DNA from: Talaromyces rugulosus
Lineage: Eukaryota; Ascomycota; Eurotiomycetes; Eurotiales; Trichocomaceae
Assembly: GCF_013368755.1 (NCBI RefSeq)
Contig: NC_049565.1
Span: 3,100,001 to 3,164,000, forward strand
Direction: 5' to 3'
DNA: 64,000 nucleotides
The first letter of the stretch is position 1; the number at the start of each line of letters is the position of its first letter. Shown one piece after another: positions 34,365 through 44,822 of the stretch. A program made the position numbers and the translations under genes. The notes beneath the pieces are model-generated. The model was given only the letters and a program-made list of their open reading frames with translations, was not told the origin of the DNA and made no database searches.

Positions 34365-36757
34365 TCAATATGCATTTGGAGTGAAGCCATTCGAACGACG
34401 CGCAGAAGCATCGTACACAGCCTGATACCAGTTAGTCTCGGACGAAACCGCCTCGACACGAAAGATATGTTACTCACCTGCATATCTGCATTCCACTTCC
34501 GAACATCTGGTCTCAAAATCCGACGATCATAGGTCATCATCCCATTGACTTCACCCTCCACATCAGTAGTCCCAGTCCACACTGCGCCAGCGCAGGAATA
34601 GCTTTGAACCTGAGATAGCAGCTCACCCAACAGGTCATGATTGCGGGAATTCCAGGCATCAAGTGTCTCATACATTTCATAGGTCTCACCGATAAGGTCG
34701 ATGGCCTTCTGAACCTTCCAAAGATGCTCGGCGGAGACATTGTGTCCAGTGCCACCGAATTCACCTTGGAAGCCGACGCGAGATGGGTCGAGGCTCTGTG
34801 GCAAACCGCATTGTGGGTTACTGTAGTGATGGTTGTCACTGAAGTCGCCAGCCCCGTGATCGAACCAGCCACTGACCGCGTCGACAAGGCGCGTTGGGTC
34901 AAGTTCGCGGATTATGTCAGTAAGGTCGAACTCTGGGTAGTATTGATCGGGCTGACCCCAGCCTTCGTTGTAGATGACCTAGAGAATACGAATTTGTTAG
35001 CCACGAAAAAGAGTATGATATGACGCCTCGAGTCACTTACCCACGCGAAGACTGACGTGTAGCTTCTCAGCTGCGTGATGATAACCTCCAGCTGCCGCTG
35101 AAATTCCGCGTGCTGCGCCTTATTGGGCAATCTTGTGGTTGGAAGAGAAGGCATGTCCTGCAAAACCAGAATACCAAGCTCATCTGCAGCTGTGTAGTAG
35201 AGAGCCGGCTCCACTTTGATATGCTTTCGGAGCATATTGTACCCAAGAAGTTTGAGCGTTTTAATGTCAAAGGTCATGGCTTCGTATGTTGGTGCCGTGT
35301 GCAGCCCGTCAGGCCAGTATCCTTGTGGGCGAGTTAGCCTAAGCTGGGTGTTTTGTTTCACCGAGAATTTATCTGCAGGTCTATACGAGACCGACTCCCG
35401 ATAGTCCAGCGAGAAACGCCTTGCAAAGATATTTTGAGTGGATTTTCTTCTTACGTACCTTGGTCCAAAGTTCCAAAAGGGAAAATAACGTCGCCGTTCT
35501 ATCGAAGGGTCAGCACCTATCATTTTGACATTCTCTGTCTCTCAAGCTTGTCTCAATATGACATTCCTATAGAAGGCCCTAGACCGTGCCAACGCCTTGA
35601 CTTCAAATGGCAATTGTGTAGGATTCACACTGCCTTTCGACTTAATAAAGTGTTTCAAAACGTACCAGTAAAATTCTCTGTACCCCATTGACCACTTCTC
35701 TTGTCACCGTTCTAAATCCAGTGTAGCTGTTGATCGTATCTTCATCCATCTTGATCGTGACATCGTAGAGATTTGGGGAGTCAGGAGACCACGTCTTCGG
35801 CGACTCGACCTTGAAGGTTATTGGGGAGCCGGCAGTGGCGGTATGCGTGGCTACAGGGTTGTTGGTTCCCTAGGTATACTATTAGCGTACTGTACGTAAT
35901 AAACTTCAAAAGAGCTGACTTGCCCTCTCTCGAACGGTAATCTGGATATTTGCGCCATTGCTTCTCGCCGCGCCCACAGTCAAGTTCACTACGCCACTAG
36001 CGTCTCCATTGATATCCAGGTCACTAATGTAATTTGTTGGTGCGGATTCAATCCAGACACTTTGCCAGATGCCGCTGCATGGTCGGTAAAATATGTGGCT
36101 AGGGTTTAGCGTCTGCTTGCCGATCGGGATCACATAGCCGTCGCTGTCCGTAGGATCAAAGGCGAAGACGATTCTGCAACTATCAGTCTCTAGTTGTTTC
36201 TTACTACGCAGGATAACTACACACAGTTCGTTCTGCTCGTCAATGAGGTAGTCTGTCACGTCCACGGAAAAGGCAGAGTAGCCTCCGCGGTGAAAGGTAA
36301 CATTCCAACCGTTGACGAACACAGTGGCTTCGTAGTCAACCGCGCCGAAGTTGAGGAGTACTCGGTCGCCAGTCCACGTCGATGGCACTGTAAACGTAGT
36401 CCTGTACCAGGAGTATATTGTGTTTTCGCCTTGGATGCCCGACAAGCCGCTTTCCAAGCAGAACGGCACCAAGACCTCTTGTGACAGCGTGTGATTAAAT
36501 GGTGGGTCGTGGAGAGCGTCGTGACTTGGAGCGTTTGTGTACGTCCAGATGCCATTCAAGCTTTGCCATTGCGACCGGGCTAGCTTGGGCCTGGGATACT
36601 GTGGCCATGGGTCTGTCCCAACTTCATATGTCCAGTCTGTATCCAGAGGAGGCGTCTGGACCGAGTAATGGCTCGAATCTCCGCTGAGGACCTGTTGTCC
36701 GGGATAAGAGACGGCGAGGGCCTCGGTTACCAGCGCGAGGATGGTAAACAAACGCAT
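34365..36757 (-). CDS. Secreted glycoside hydrolase family 2 enzyme
   Basis: Seven exons: 36225-36757, 35924-36173, 35666-35869, 35459-35498, 35041-35321, 34478-34978 and 34365-34421; 621 residues. A signal peptide (MRLFTILALVTEALA) and NxS/T sites (NHT, NVT, NLT, NVS) point to secretion. The GH2 sugar-binding domain has WQSLNGIWTYTNAP and WYRTTFTVP. The catalytic barrel has GYWPDGLHTAPT and HIKVEPALYY, the acid/base Glu in YNEGWGQPDQYY, and the nucleophile Glu in GFQGEFGG. Members are beta-galactosidase, beta-glucuronidase or beta-mannosidase types; substrate is undetermined. The second intron (35870-35923) uses a GC donor (AGG/GCAAGT). An MFS transporter gene follows upstream on the same strand, 211 bases away. 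Confidence 0.9.
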
Positions 36758-36968
36758 TTTTATGTTTTAAACTGACGCAAGCATTAGCAAGAATGGTACC
36801 AAGGGAGTGCGCCAGGAGGTTCTAATAGACTAGTCTCGTGCGGGGATTCCGGGGTGCGTGCCAAGAAACATGACGTCACGATAAGAGTCCCTAGCTCGTC
36901 GTATACATACATTCAATTCATTGAACTTCTTCACTAACTGAACTACAGGCTTCTTCGAAATCCAAAAT

Positions 36969-38637
36969 CTACCATGTTCTCCAGAGAAACGAACTTGCTA
37001 CCGCGGCCACTATGCACAGACCGCCTAGGCCGTGGCAGAAGATTTGCCAACCCGCGTCCTCGGTATACGCCATCAAATTGCTATATGCTGGGCCAAGAAG
37101 AATGCCCGCAGCCCAGGACGTGGTCACTCCGCTCAACATCGTGCTCGGGCTGATCCTGGACAAGATGGGCCCCAAGTCCTCGTCCTTGTCTTCGGCGCGA
37201 GTCCTCGCAAACCCATACCGCTGAGCAGCGACCGAGATGGCGACCTGGTTCGAATTCACCAGAATAGCGAGACTTATGCCGATTACGACTGAGTGAATAA
37301 TAAAGAGCGTTTTGCTTTCGTCGGAGTTACCGGCCACGTTTCCGAAACTGATGAATGCAGCACCACAAATGGCGAACGTGCTGGTGCTCCACCATCTAGG
37401 TCCCTGGCGCGAGGTGAGCTCTCCAACTACCGGATTCACCGCTGCCGGCAGGGTTATGGTCAACAAAGCCAAGCTGATCTTGGTCGGGGTCCAGGAATAC
37501 TGCAGTGTGAGATACAAAGGTACCGCCTATTGCCGTCAGCGAGGCAACAAATAAGCCTTATTAACTTACCACTTCGAGGGCACCGCGGACCAGGAAGATC
37601 ACGATCAGGGTGAACACAGTGCCCAACCACTCCCACGCCAGCCTACTCAGAATAGATCTGTGGGAATCTGTTCCTCTTGCAATATGGCTATTCGTTACCG
37701 TGTTGTAGTCAGTCGAACTTACTCGCCCATTTTCAAGAAGCGAGTTTGTCTCCAAGTCTTGATCTATGCTAGCATTCGTATTTTGCTCCACCGGGGTTTC
37801 CGTGTGTACCCCAGGTTTGTTATCCTTCGCAAGAACACGTAACAGGATATCTACCAGCAGGAGAGCTTCTACGACTGCGAATGCCGCCCAATGCCCAAAG
37901 TAATCGTAGATAGGGCCACCCACCATCGGTCCAATGATCTCTCCAACGGCCACTCCCACGGTCGTCCAGCCGACGTACGCTCCCAACTCGCCTTCTCCCA
38001 CCTTGGCAACTAGATATGCAAGACCCGTTACCCAGGTGAATGTGGTGGAGGCGCCTTGGATTGCACGGGATACGAGAATCATCTCTGGTGTTGTGGCGAC
38101 GAAGAAGATAATAGTTGATGAGACCATGATTACGACGCTGAGTAGGAAGGGTTTGCTCTTGGATGCGCTCGCGTCTGCAAAGAAACCGACCACAACTGTT
38201 ATAAACGAGCAGTCAGTCAGATAGCATACTCCATTTTTAAGATTGGCATACTCACTATTGGACAGAAGCGTAGCAACCGCAAAAACTTCAAACGCCAAGG
38301 CATTCCATTGCGATACTAAAGGTCTATAGTCAGCGTACGATATGGACTTATTGAATTGCCCAGTGAATACTTTGGTGCTCAGGGACGTGCAGTCGTCCTG
38401 AAAACAACTCTGGGAGAAATGGTAAAACCTAGCCAGACGTTATATTCTGTGCTCAGAAAAAAAAAGAAATAGAGAGAACGCAGAAAGAATCGCAGCTACA
38501 CTCACTAGTGTATAGACCATTGAGTCCTAGAACGATAGTATGAGCACAGCCAACCTTCCAATCCATTGCTTGAAGCTCACTGTCATAATCGCGAAGCCGA
38601 CCACAAACGTGGCATACGTGTTAGAGGACAGCATCAT
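36969..38637 (-). CDS. Major facilitator superfamily transporter (DHA1/TOL-like)
   Basis: Six exons: 38581-38637, 38506-38526, 38371-38428, 38256-38315, 37570-38195 and 36969-37526; 459 residues. Exon 2 is only 21 bases (DSMVYTL) but is needed to complete the first transmembrane helix, FVVGFAIMT/DSMVYTL/VLPFLPELF. The signature loop after helix 2 reads GFFADASASKSKPF. Later helices include GWTTVGVAVGEIIGPMVGGP, which holds the motif of proton drug antiporters, and ILVNSNQVAISVAAQ. A charged central loop of about 75 residues separates the halves. Resemblance is to fungal multidrug/vesicular-amine-type transporters; the cargo is unknown. The start MMLSSNTY suits family N-termini, though an upstream exon cannot be excluded. 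Confidence 0.82.
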
Positions 38638-39297
38638 GTCAGAGGCCAGCCTGTCGAAATGATTATTGAAATTAAAGCAAATGATATACGAAGTAGTATA
38701 TAATAATGTGTACTCCTAGAATAATCCCTGCCTTGATTAAGTTTAGAGTGACGACTTCTCGCTTAGATATTATTTTGCCTAGTGGAGCAAGCTTATACAA
38801 ATCAAACAATTACAGACAAGCGGTATAGAGACCACCAATAGAGACTTTGAGCAATCCGCCAAGGAAAACTAACAGAAGAACTCGCCGATCGCAAACCATG
38901 TTTGGCTGGATCGTAACTAGAACTTAACCAACATAAGTGTTGGACGCTATACCTAATATAATTTTAGCACTTGAGACGTTGATGTGCAGTAATTTCCTAA
39001 TCAGGAAATCCTTTCAGGACTTTTAGACCGCCTTTCTAAAGAAGAAAAAATTCCCCCCACCATCTATAGCTCTGCTAAATTTGATTTGCAGGTTCTTCTG
39101 TTAATTTCTCCTTAAAGACAATTTTCTAAAAATTTCTAATAAGGCCTCCTATTCTGCAGTCACATGTGAGCTGTTACACTCGTATAATCGTTAGCAGTCG
39201 AAAGATTGATCAAAAACCAATTCTATCTCTAGCCAAGATGGCGTGCTGCAAAACAGCACAAAAAAACACACTATTCAGTCCAAAAATATATCCTGGA
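38638..39297. other. AT-rich spacer between MFS and permease genes
   Basis: Very AT-rich with scattered stops in all frames. It contains the MFS promoter. No transposon ends or coding remnants are recognised with confidence. Confidence 0.45.
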
Positions 39298-41209
39298 CTA
39301 AGTAAGAGTAGAGCGCAAATTCTCATTGCGCTTTGCGTTGGTTTCCTCGTCGTTACTTTTGCGAGGCTCGACGAATCCCACTGAGTGATTGTAGCCCTCC
39401 CGAGGAGGGCCAGTATAGTGTTTTTTGCCACGAATTATCCAGTAGATTGTTGATAGGAATAAAATCGCGACCAAGTAAGCGACGGCATAGTTCATCTGAA
39501 ATTCTGTTAGCTGGTTGCATCTTCCCAAAAACGAAGGGGGATTTTTTTCTTCTCACGGTTTGAGCCGTTACTGGCAGATTTGTAGGCATGATAAATATGA
39601 CCACCACGAAAATGGTCCAGAGACAGGCATAGGCATTGATGAATATCGCGTATTTGCCCAAGTGCCACGGACCAGGAGTGAAGTTTCCATAAACGATCTT
39701 GCAAAAGATCGGAATGCAGTAAGACAAATCCAAAGCAATCGCACAGACATTGAAGACACCGGCAATAGCTGGATAGGAGCCTAGGCCGATTAAATTGACG
39801 GCAATAGCCAAGAATACCACGACCCAGACAGCGAAGACGGGTATCCCAGTCTGGGGCATGATCCTAGTCCAGACTCCGCTGAGTGGCAGAAGCCCGTCGC
39901 GAGAGAGGGCAAAGATTGTCCGTGTAAGCGACTGCATGGCTGTAAAATTCCCAAATTTGAGAATAATCAACGCACAAACCGTAAAGAAAATACCTCCAGC
40001 TTTACCTAAAACGTTGTAGAAGATCTGTGCGACCGGCTGTTGGATGGAAGATGCAAGAATAGAGTGTTCTCCGGTGGTATCACCCATGACAAAACACAGG
40101 ACGATATTGTACAACCATCCTGCCACGTAGGTGAAAAGCATGCCCATCGAGATTGCCCAAGGGGCCTTGATTTCGGGGTTATGGATCTCCTCCGCAATAT
40201 GAGCGGTCGCATCGTAGTCGGCTGAAATTGGAGAAATATTAGTTGTGATCGTGTATGGACACCGGAAAACTTACACATTGTCCAAGAGACCGAGAGGAAA
40301 CCAAACATAAAGCTCCAGCCTATGGGCGACCATCCAGACTGGTTTTCAACATGGGTAAAAACGTATTTGGCGGTGTGCTTGGGAGTGCCATTCTCAGGCT
40401 GTGCCATGACGAGAAGAGCAATAGCGCAAGAAACCAGGACTAGGGCGTGAAAGATGACATATAATCTGGTCATCTTCTCCATCCAGTACGTTGACAGAGA
40501 ATTAGCTAGACCGGATAGGACAACCATCCCAGCCATCGTGGCTACAGTGTGACCAACGCTGGGAAAGTATGTGAAATCCGAGCCAATTGAGACAGCAGCA
40601 AGCAGAAGCGACGCAGCGCTCCATTCGGAACTAGCAACCCCGGCCATCTGCCCGAGAACATTAAGCCATCCAGTGATCCAACTGAGAACTGGGACATATC
40701 TCTTTGGCGCGAGTCGAGACACGGTGTAGTAGAGACCACCACAGGTAGGGTATGCGGAGACCAGTTCTGAGACAGAGAGCTGTAAGCAATGTCAGTTTGA
40801 AAAAAGGTTTCGAGTTGGGCAGTTCTTCAACATACCGCAATGCACATACACCCAGCACCCGAGATAAGCCAACCTTCGAGGTCGTTAGTATGATGGTGAT
40901 GGAGACAAAAGGATACGTACACCAAATGACTGACGCGCTACCACCTGCTTGGAGCGGATAGATGAAGGTCGTAGCGACTGACGCAAACACGCCTCCGACA
41001 CTGACAGCGAAAGAAAATGTTGAGAGATAGCCGAATTGTCGCTTGAAAACTGGTGTGTACCCAAATTCAGCGACAAGGGCACGATCAGCCTCGCTCATCT
41101 CGTTGGGATCCATCATGTTATTATTCTGGACAACGCCTCCGGCTGGAGGTTTCTCCAGGAAGCTGCCAATAACATGACTGTGCGCATCCTGGGAGGATTT
41201 TTCCGCCAT
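39298..41209 (-). CDS. Amino acid / GABA-type permease (APC superfamily)
   Basis: Plasma-membrane permease of the amino acid/choline transporter family (Uga4, GABA and choline permease-like). Exons 40923-41209, 40837-40873, 40275-40779, 39557-40221 and 39298-39495 give 563 residues. The conserved start of the membrane domain is FGYTPVFKRQFGYLSTFSFA; then GAGCMCIALSVSELVSAYPT created across a 37-base exon, GGLYYTVSRLAPKR, WITGWLNVLGQ, and the helix 8 loop DYDATAHIAEEIHNPEIKAP after a splice. The last exon gives the final helix YLVAILFLSTIYWIIRGKKH and a charged tail. Substrate is not resolved. It is the third same-strand gene in a row with the MFS and GH2 genes. Confidence 0.9.
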
Positions 41210-41971
41210 TAGATCGGCTGGTCAAACCGGTACAACAAGAATTCGGAGGAGGTAGTTTAATACTCGTCGCGGATCAGAGTACGGGATTTTTCTACACTTG
41301 AGGGTACCTTAAAAGGTTACATTTTTTTTTTCAGTACTAGGTCACAAGCTTGTGATATCCAACGCGCTTGGCACTGGTGCGAATTCGCCGGTGGTAGAAA
41401 GATACTGCCACCCCATTGGCCTTCAAATGTCCATGTCATCAATTGACACTAATATATGCATGTTGTAACGCTATTAAGAAAAGATCAGAAGAATAGTAGT
41501 TAAAGAAAGTAACAATCTATACAGAGTAATTCTCGTAAAAATATGACAAGACGATTGAATAAAGTATAAAACAACCTTATAAGTTATATGACTATATATA
41601 TTTAAGTTTTAAAGATATCTTAATAACATTGAAATATAGAATAGTTATACTCCTGGAGGTGGCCCATGCAATACGAACATGTTCCAATGGAATAGTGGGG
41701 CATCTAAACCAATAATACTCAGGCTTTATACTCTAGACGGTTAGGGTTAAGTTATAGCCTAACCGCAATAGGGATAGTGGCCGCGCTCGTACCACATTTC
41801 GACTAAGCAGCCGCCTGAAGAATAATACGCTGAATAAAAAGACGGATCGCATTGTGGATATAAGATTGTAGATATAAAAACATAAAAAAAAAGAGAAGTC
41901 GACAGACGCCTAACCACATGACCCAAATTACTCATAAATCAATCAACAGAAGTACATGCCCACGGTATCCA
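41210..41971. promoter_or_regulatory. Permease promoter and AT-rich spacer with an inverted repeat
   Basis: No gene is seen. The region 41450-41640 is strongly AT-rich. A perfect 8-base inverted repeat (CGGTTAGG ... CCTAACCG) at 41738-41765 with a 12-base spacer lies about 530 bases before the permease start. This could be a binding site or a hairpin; function unknown. Confidence 0.4.
41738..41765. repeat. 8-base perfect inverted repeat
   Basis: CGGTTAGG and its exact reverse complement are separated by 12 bases. Its CGG/CCG ends recall everted or inverted Zn2Cys6 half-sites, but this is speculation. Confidence 0.6.
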
Positions 41972-43602
41972 TCACTGGTATTGATGCTGCTGAGCAGGAG
42001 GATAGCTAGGGCTGCTCATGGGGCCATCATAAGCCCCCGGAATTGGCACTGCATCATACGTCTTCTCGCCCGGCGCGGCGCCAACATGCTCATTAACCTT
42101 TTCCGACAGAGACTCTTCGTCAGGTGAAGCACTTCGCTGAGAAGAAAACCCGTCTTGCGCGACTTTGGGTGTGGCCTGCTGGACGCGAATCGGCGGCGCT
42201 TGCAGCTGGAATGGTTTCGTGACTGCGCGCGTCGGCGACTTGGGGTTTGCGTATTGCACAGCGTAGCTCTCGCCGTTCTCCGCGCTGGAGTAGACGTCTT
42301 GAGGAGGCGCCATGGTGACGTAGGGAGACTTGGGCGTCATGGGGTGGTAGGGTGATCTGGGCGTCATGGGCATGAATCCGGGGGTATTAGGCGCGGACTG
42401 AACACGGAGCTGGGCAAGATACAGGTCCGAACGCGCCTTGTCACGGAGATCCATGGTCTTCTTTAGGCGCTGCTTAGAGTAGAAGCGGTAAAACACAACG
42501 GCGTAGATCACCAGGACGACTGCCTCGAGAACAACCTCAATGATGGCGCATACGAGCGACCAGTCTTGCATACGGCAGACCAGGCTGTAGTTGACCTCTT
42601 TGTCAAAGAGTTGCTCTCGAAGATTCTGGTTGCAGGACCAACCCCAAAGATCTTTGCCATTGCCGTTGGCCTTGGAGTTTTGGAAAACAGCCGCGCCAAC
42701 AACCCACATGATTGCACTAAAAGTGAAGAAGCCGACGGAGAAGAGCGAGTAGTATATGGCGACTTTCTCTCCTCGTCGGTGTCCTCCTTTCCAATAACCC
42801 CAGAAGACGATCACGGCAGTAAACAGGGAAACGGAAGATAGCACCAGCAAGAGGTATTGTGGCCATGGATTGGTGCCTTCTGCCCATGGAGGGAGATTGT
42901 TTCGGGTCTCGAGACCCTTGGTGGCTCTGAAGATGTTCAAACTAGTCGAGAGAAGCGAGAGCACGATCAAGCTGCAGCCAAAGTTCACGAAACGCAGCAT
43001 AACCTTGGCCATTCGTACTCGGACTTTGATTTTCTAAAAAGATTATTAGCAGTGAAGCTGGAAGAATGGTAGTGGTTGGAAAAACTTACCAAGTCTCGGG
43101 CATTTTGTCGTTCAGATTTCTTTTCCTCCTTCTCCAAACGGAGTTCCTCGCGAAAAGTCGGACTCAGCGGGTTCAACGTCCTCGCTGTTCCTGGCGTCTT
43201 GAGCGCGCTCTTCAATGGCGACGCCGGCGTCAGAGGCGGCTGTGCTGCATGTCGCGACGGATCGCTGTCTGCGACATACCCAAAGCCAACATCGGACACA
43301 TGCGGCTGCGGTGCCTTTTCGGACGATGGGTCTGCAAAGGGCGAGTGGCCTGCAACCGGGGAGATCACGGTGGTCTCCTCGGCAAAGCGCGCAGTCCGCG
43401 GGCTCTTTAGTGAAGAATGTGACGATGAGCCAGACGAGTGGCGCATAATCGGCGCCGGGTGTGTGTGAGAATGGTTCGACATGCTGGAATTGTTGCGGTC
43501 GTTGTTGAGGAATTCCACTGGCTCGGCAGGCTGTTGGTTCAGAGGACTGCTGTTTCGACTACTATCACCAAAGGTAGACATTGAATCGTCAAGCTTTGTC
43601 AA
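41972..43602 (-). CDS. Four-helix membrane protein with long cytosolic ends
   Basis: Exons 43090-43602 and 41972-43033 give 524 residues; donor GTAAGT, branch TGCTAAT, acceptor TTTAG. The first 165 residues are Ser/Pro-rich and disordered. Four transmembrane helices follow: around VMLRFVNFGCSLIVLSLL, YLLLVLSSVSLFTAVIVFWG, IYYSLFSVGFFTFSAIMWVV and VCAIIEVVLEAVVLVIYAVV. The tail has repeated PMTPRSPYHP and MTPKSPYVTM sites. This topology resembles MARVEL-type fungal proteins of the plasma membrane, but no signature settles it. The Ser/Thr-Pro sites suggest proline-directed phosphorylation. The leader (43868-43890) is a (GA)n run on plus, meaning C/T-rich in the transcript. No named orthologue is claimed. 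Confidence 0.85.
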
Positions 43603-44822
43603 GCTCTCGTCAAGCCCTCGGCTAGGTCAGGGAAGTTTGATATATGTCTCAACTGGCCAGCAGTCGGTCGTTCACACAAGATAGCCAACGGTGTGTCGTT
43701 GGAAGTGTCGATCTGACGATCCGACTGGAGCGATTTCCGGATATGTGCGGTATATATTAAGATAGATCGGAGGCTGCGAAACCCGCGCAGTACAAGAGTG
43801 GGAATAAAAGCAGAGCAGACGGAAAGCACGATATTAGGAAATGGAAAAAATGGAAGCGCAGCTTGGAGAAAGAGAGAGAGAGAGAGAGAAGAGGGAGAGA
43901 GGCCGCGACCATGGTGGTCTATGTATGGCAATGCTCCCCTCCCAGCCCATCGACTGGGCAGGAGCAGTCGCTGCACACCGTCAAATCATCACATCCTCAG
44001 GTGCTTTAGCGCCCGGCCTTGTCGTGAGGCCGAAGCCCTGCACGTCGCGATTGGCCAGGACATGTGCCAAAAGGCTGGCGATGCAGGTCTGCGAGCAGCG
44101 ATTGGGCGGCAGTAAAAACGAGCTATCGAGAACGAGCGGCGGACTCGAGGTTTCTGTGCGCTGAGTGGCCTGAGCGATGTCAGGCTAGAGAGAGGAGATG
44201 CAACGAGGGGAGCAAATCACGCTCGCATCAATGGTGTATCGACAAGAGCGACCGTGCACGGCGTGCAGTGATGCAACTTTCGTCACAGCACGCAGCCAAT
44301 CAGGCTCCATACATGGCTAGTGCCGGCGTTCCAGTGGGCCCCTGGCTGTCTCTTAGCCAATAACCAGTCTTGTAGAAGCGCGGGCCGCTACTAGCCTCGC
44401 ATTAGCGCCGGCGCTACGGTTGTATCCCGCGCTAGCCATATCGGGAAGTTTCCGTGAGGGGAAATTCGTCGATCATGCGTGACAAAGTCTTTCATCACCT
44501 CGCTCTGAGACTCTTAAGTACAGCTCGGACCACAGGTTAAAAATAAACATGCTCGATTTTTACCATTGGCTGCCCCGCCAGGACCCCCCTCGTGATAGTA
44601 TTAATTAATTACATTGGCGCTGGCACGGTCTAGAACATATATCAATCTCCTATCATGGCAAAATTCGTACGTCAATCGTATACTCTGAACTATCAATAGC
44701 CCCAACAAGCATACATGAGAATCCTATGTGCAGGAAGACTAGAACACACAAACATAACTGTAATAATCCCAAAGTCAACCAACCTCCAACGCCATGGCAA
44801 GGCAAAGTAATAACATAGACCT
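43603..44822. other. Promoter of the four-helix protein gene and 3' flank of condensin subunit
   Basis: Contains the (GA)n run near 43868-43890 and no recognisable gene. The frames at 43798-44363 on plus are shadows of simple or GC-rich sequence. Confidence 0.45.

Noticed and set aside
41741..41750. Telomere-like TTAGGGTTA
   Set aside because: Only one and a half units, inside an ordinary promoter; not a telomeric or interstitial array.
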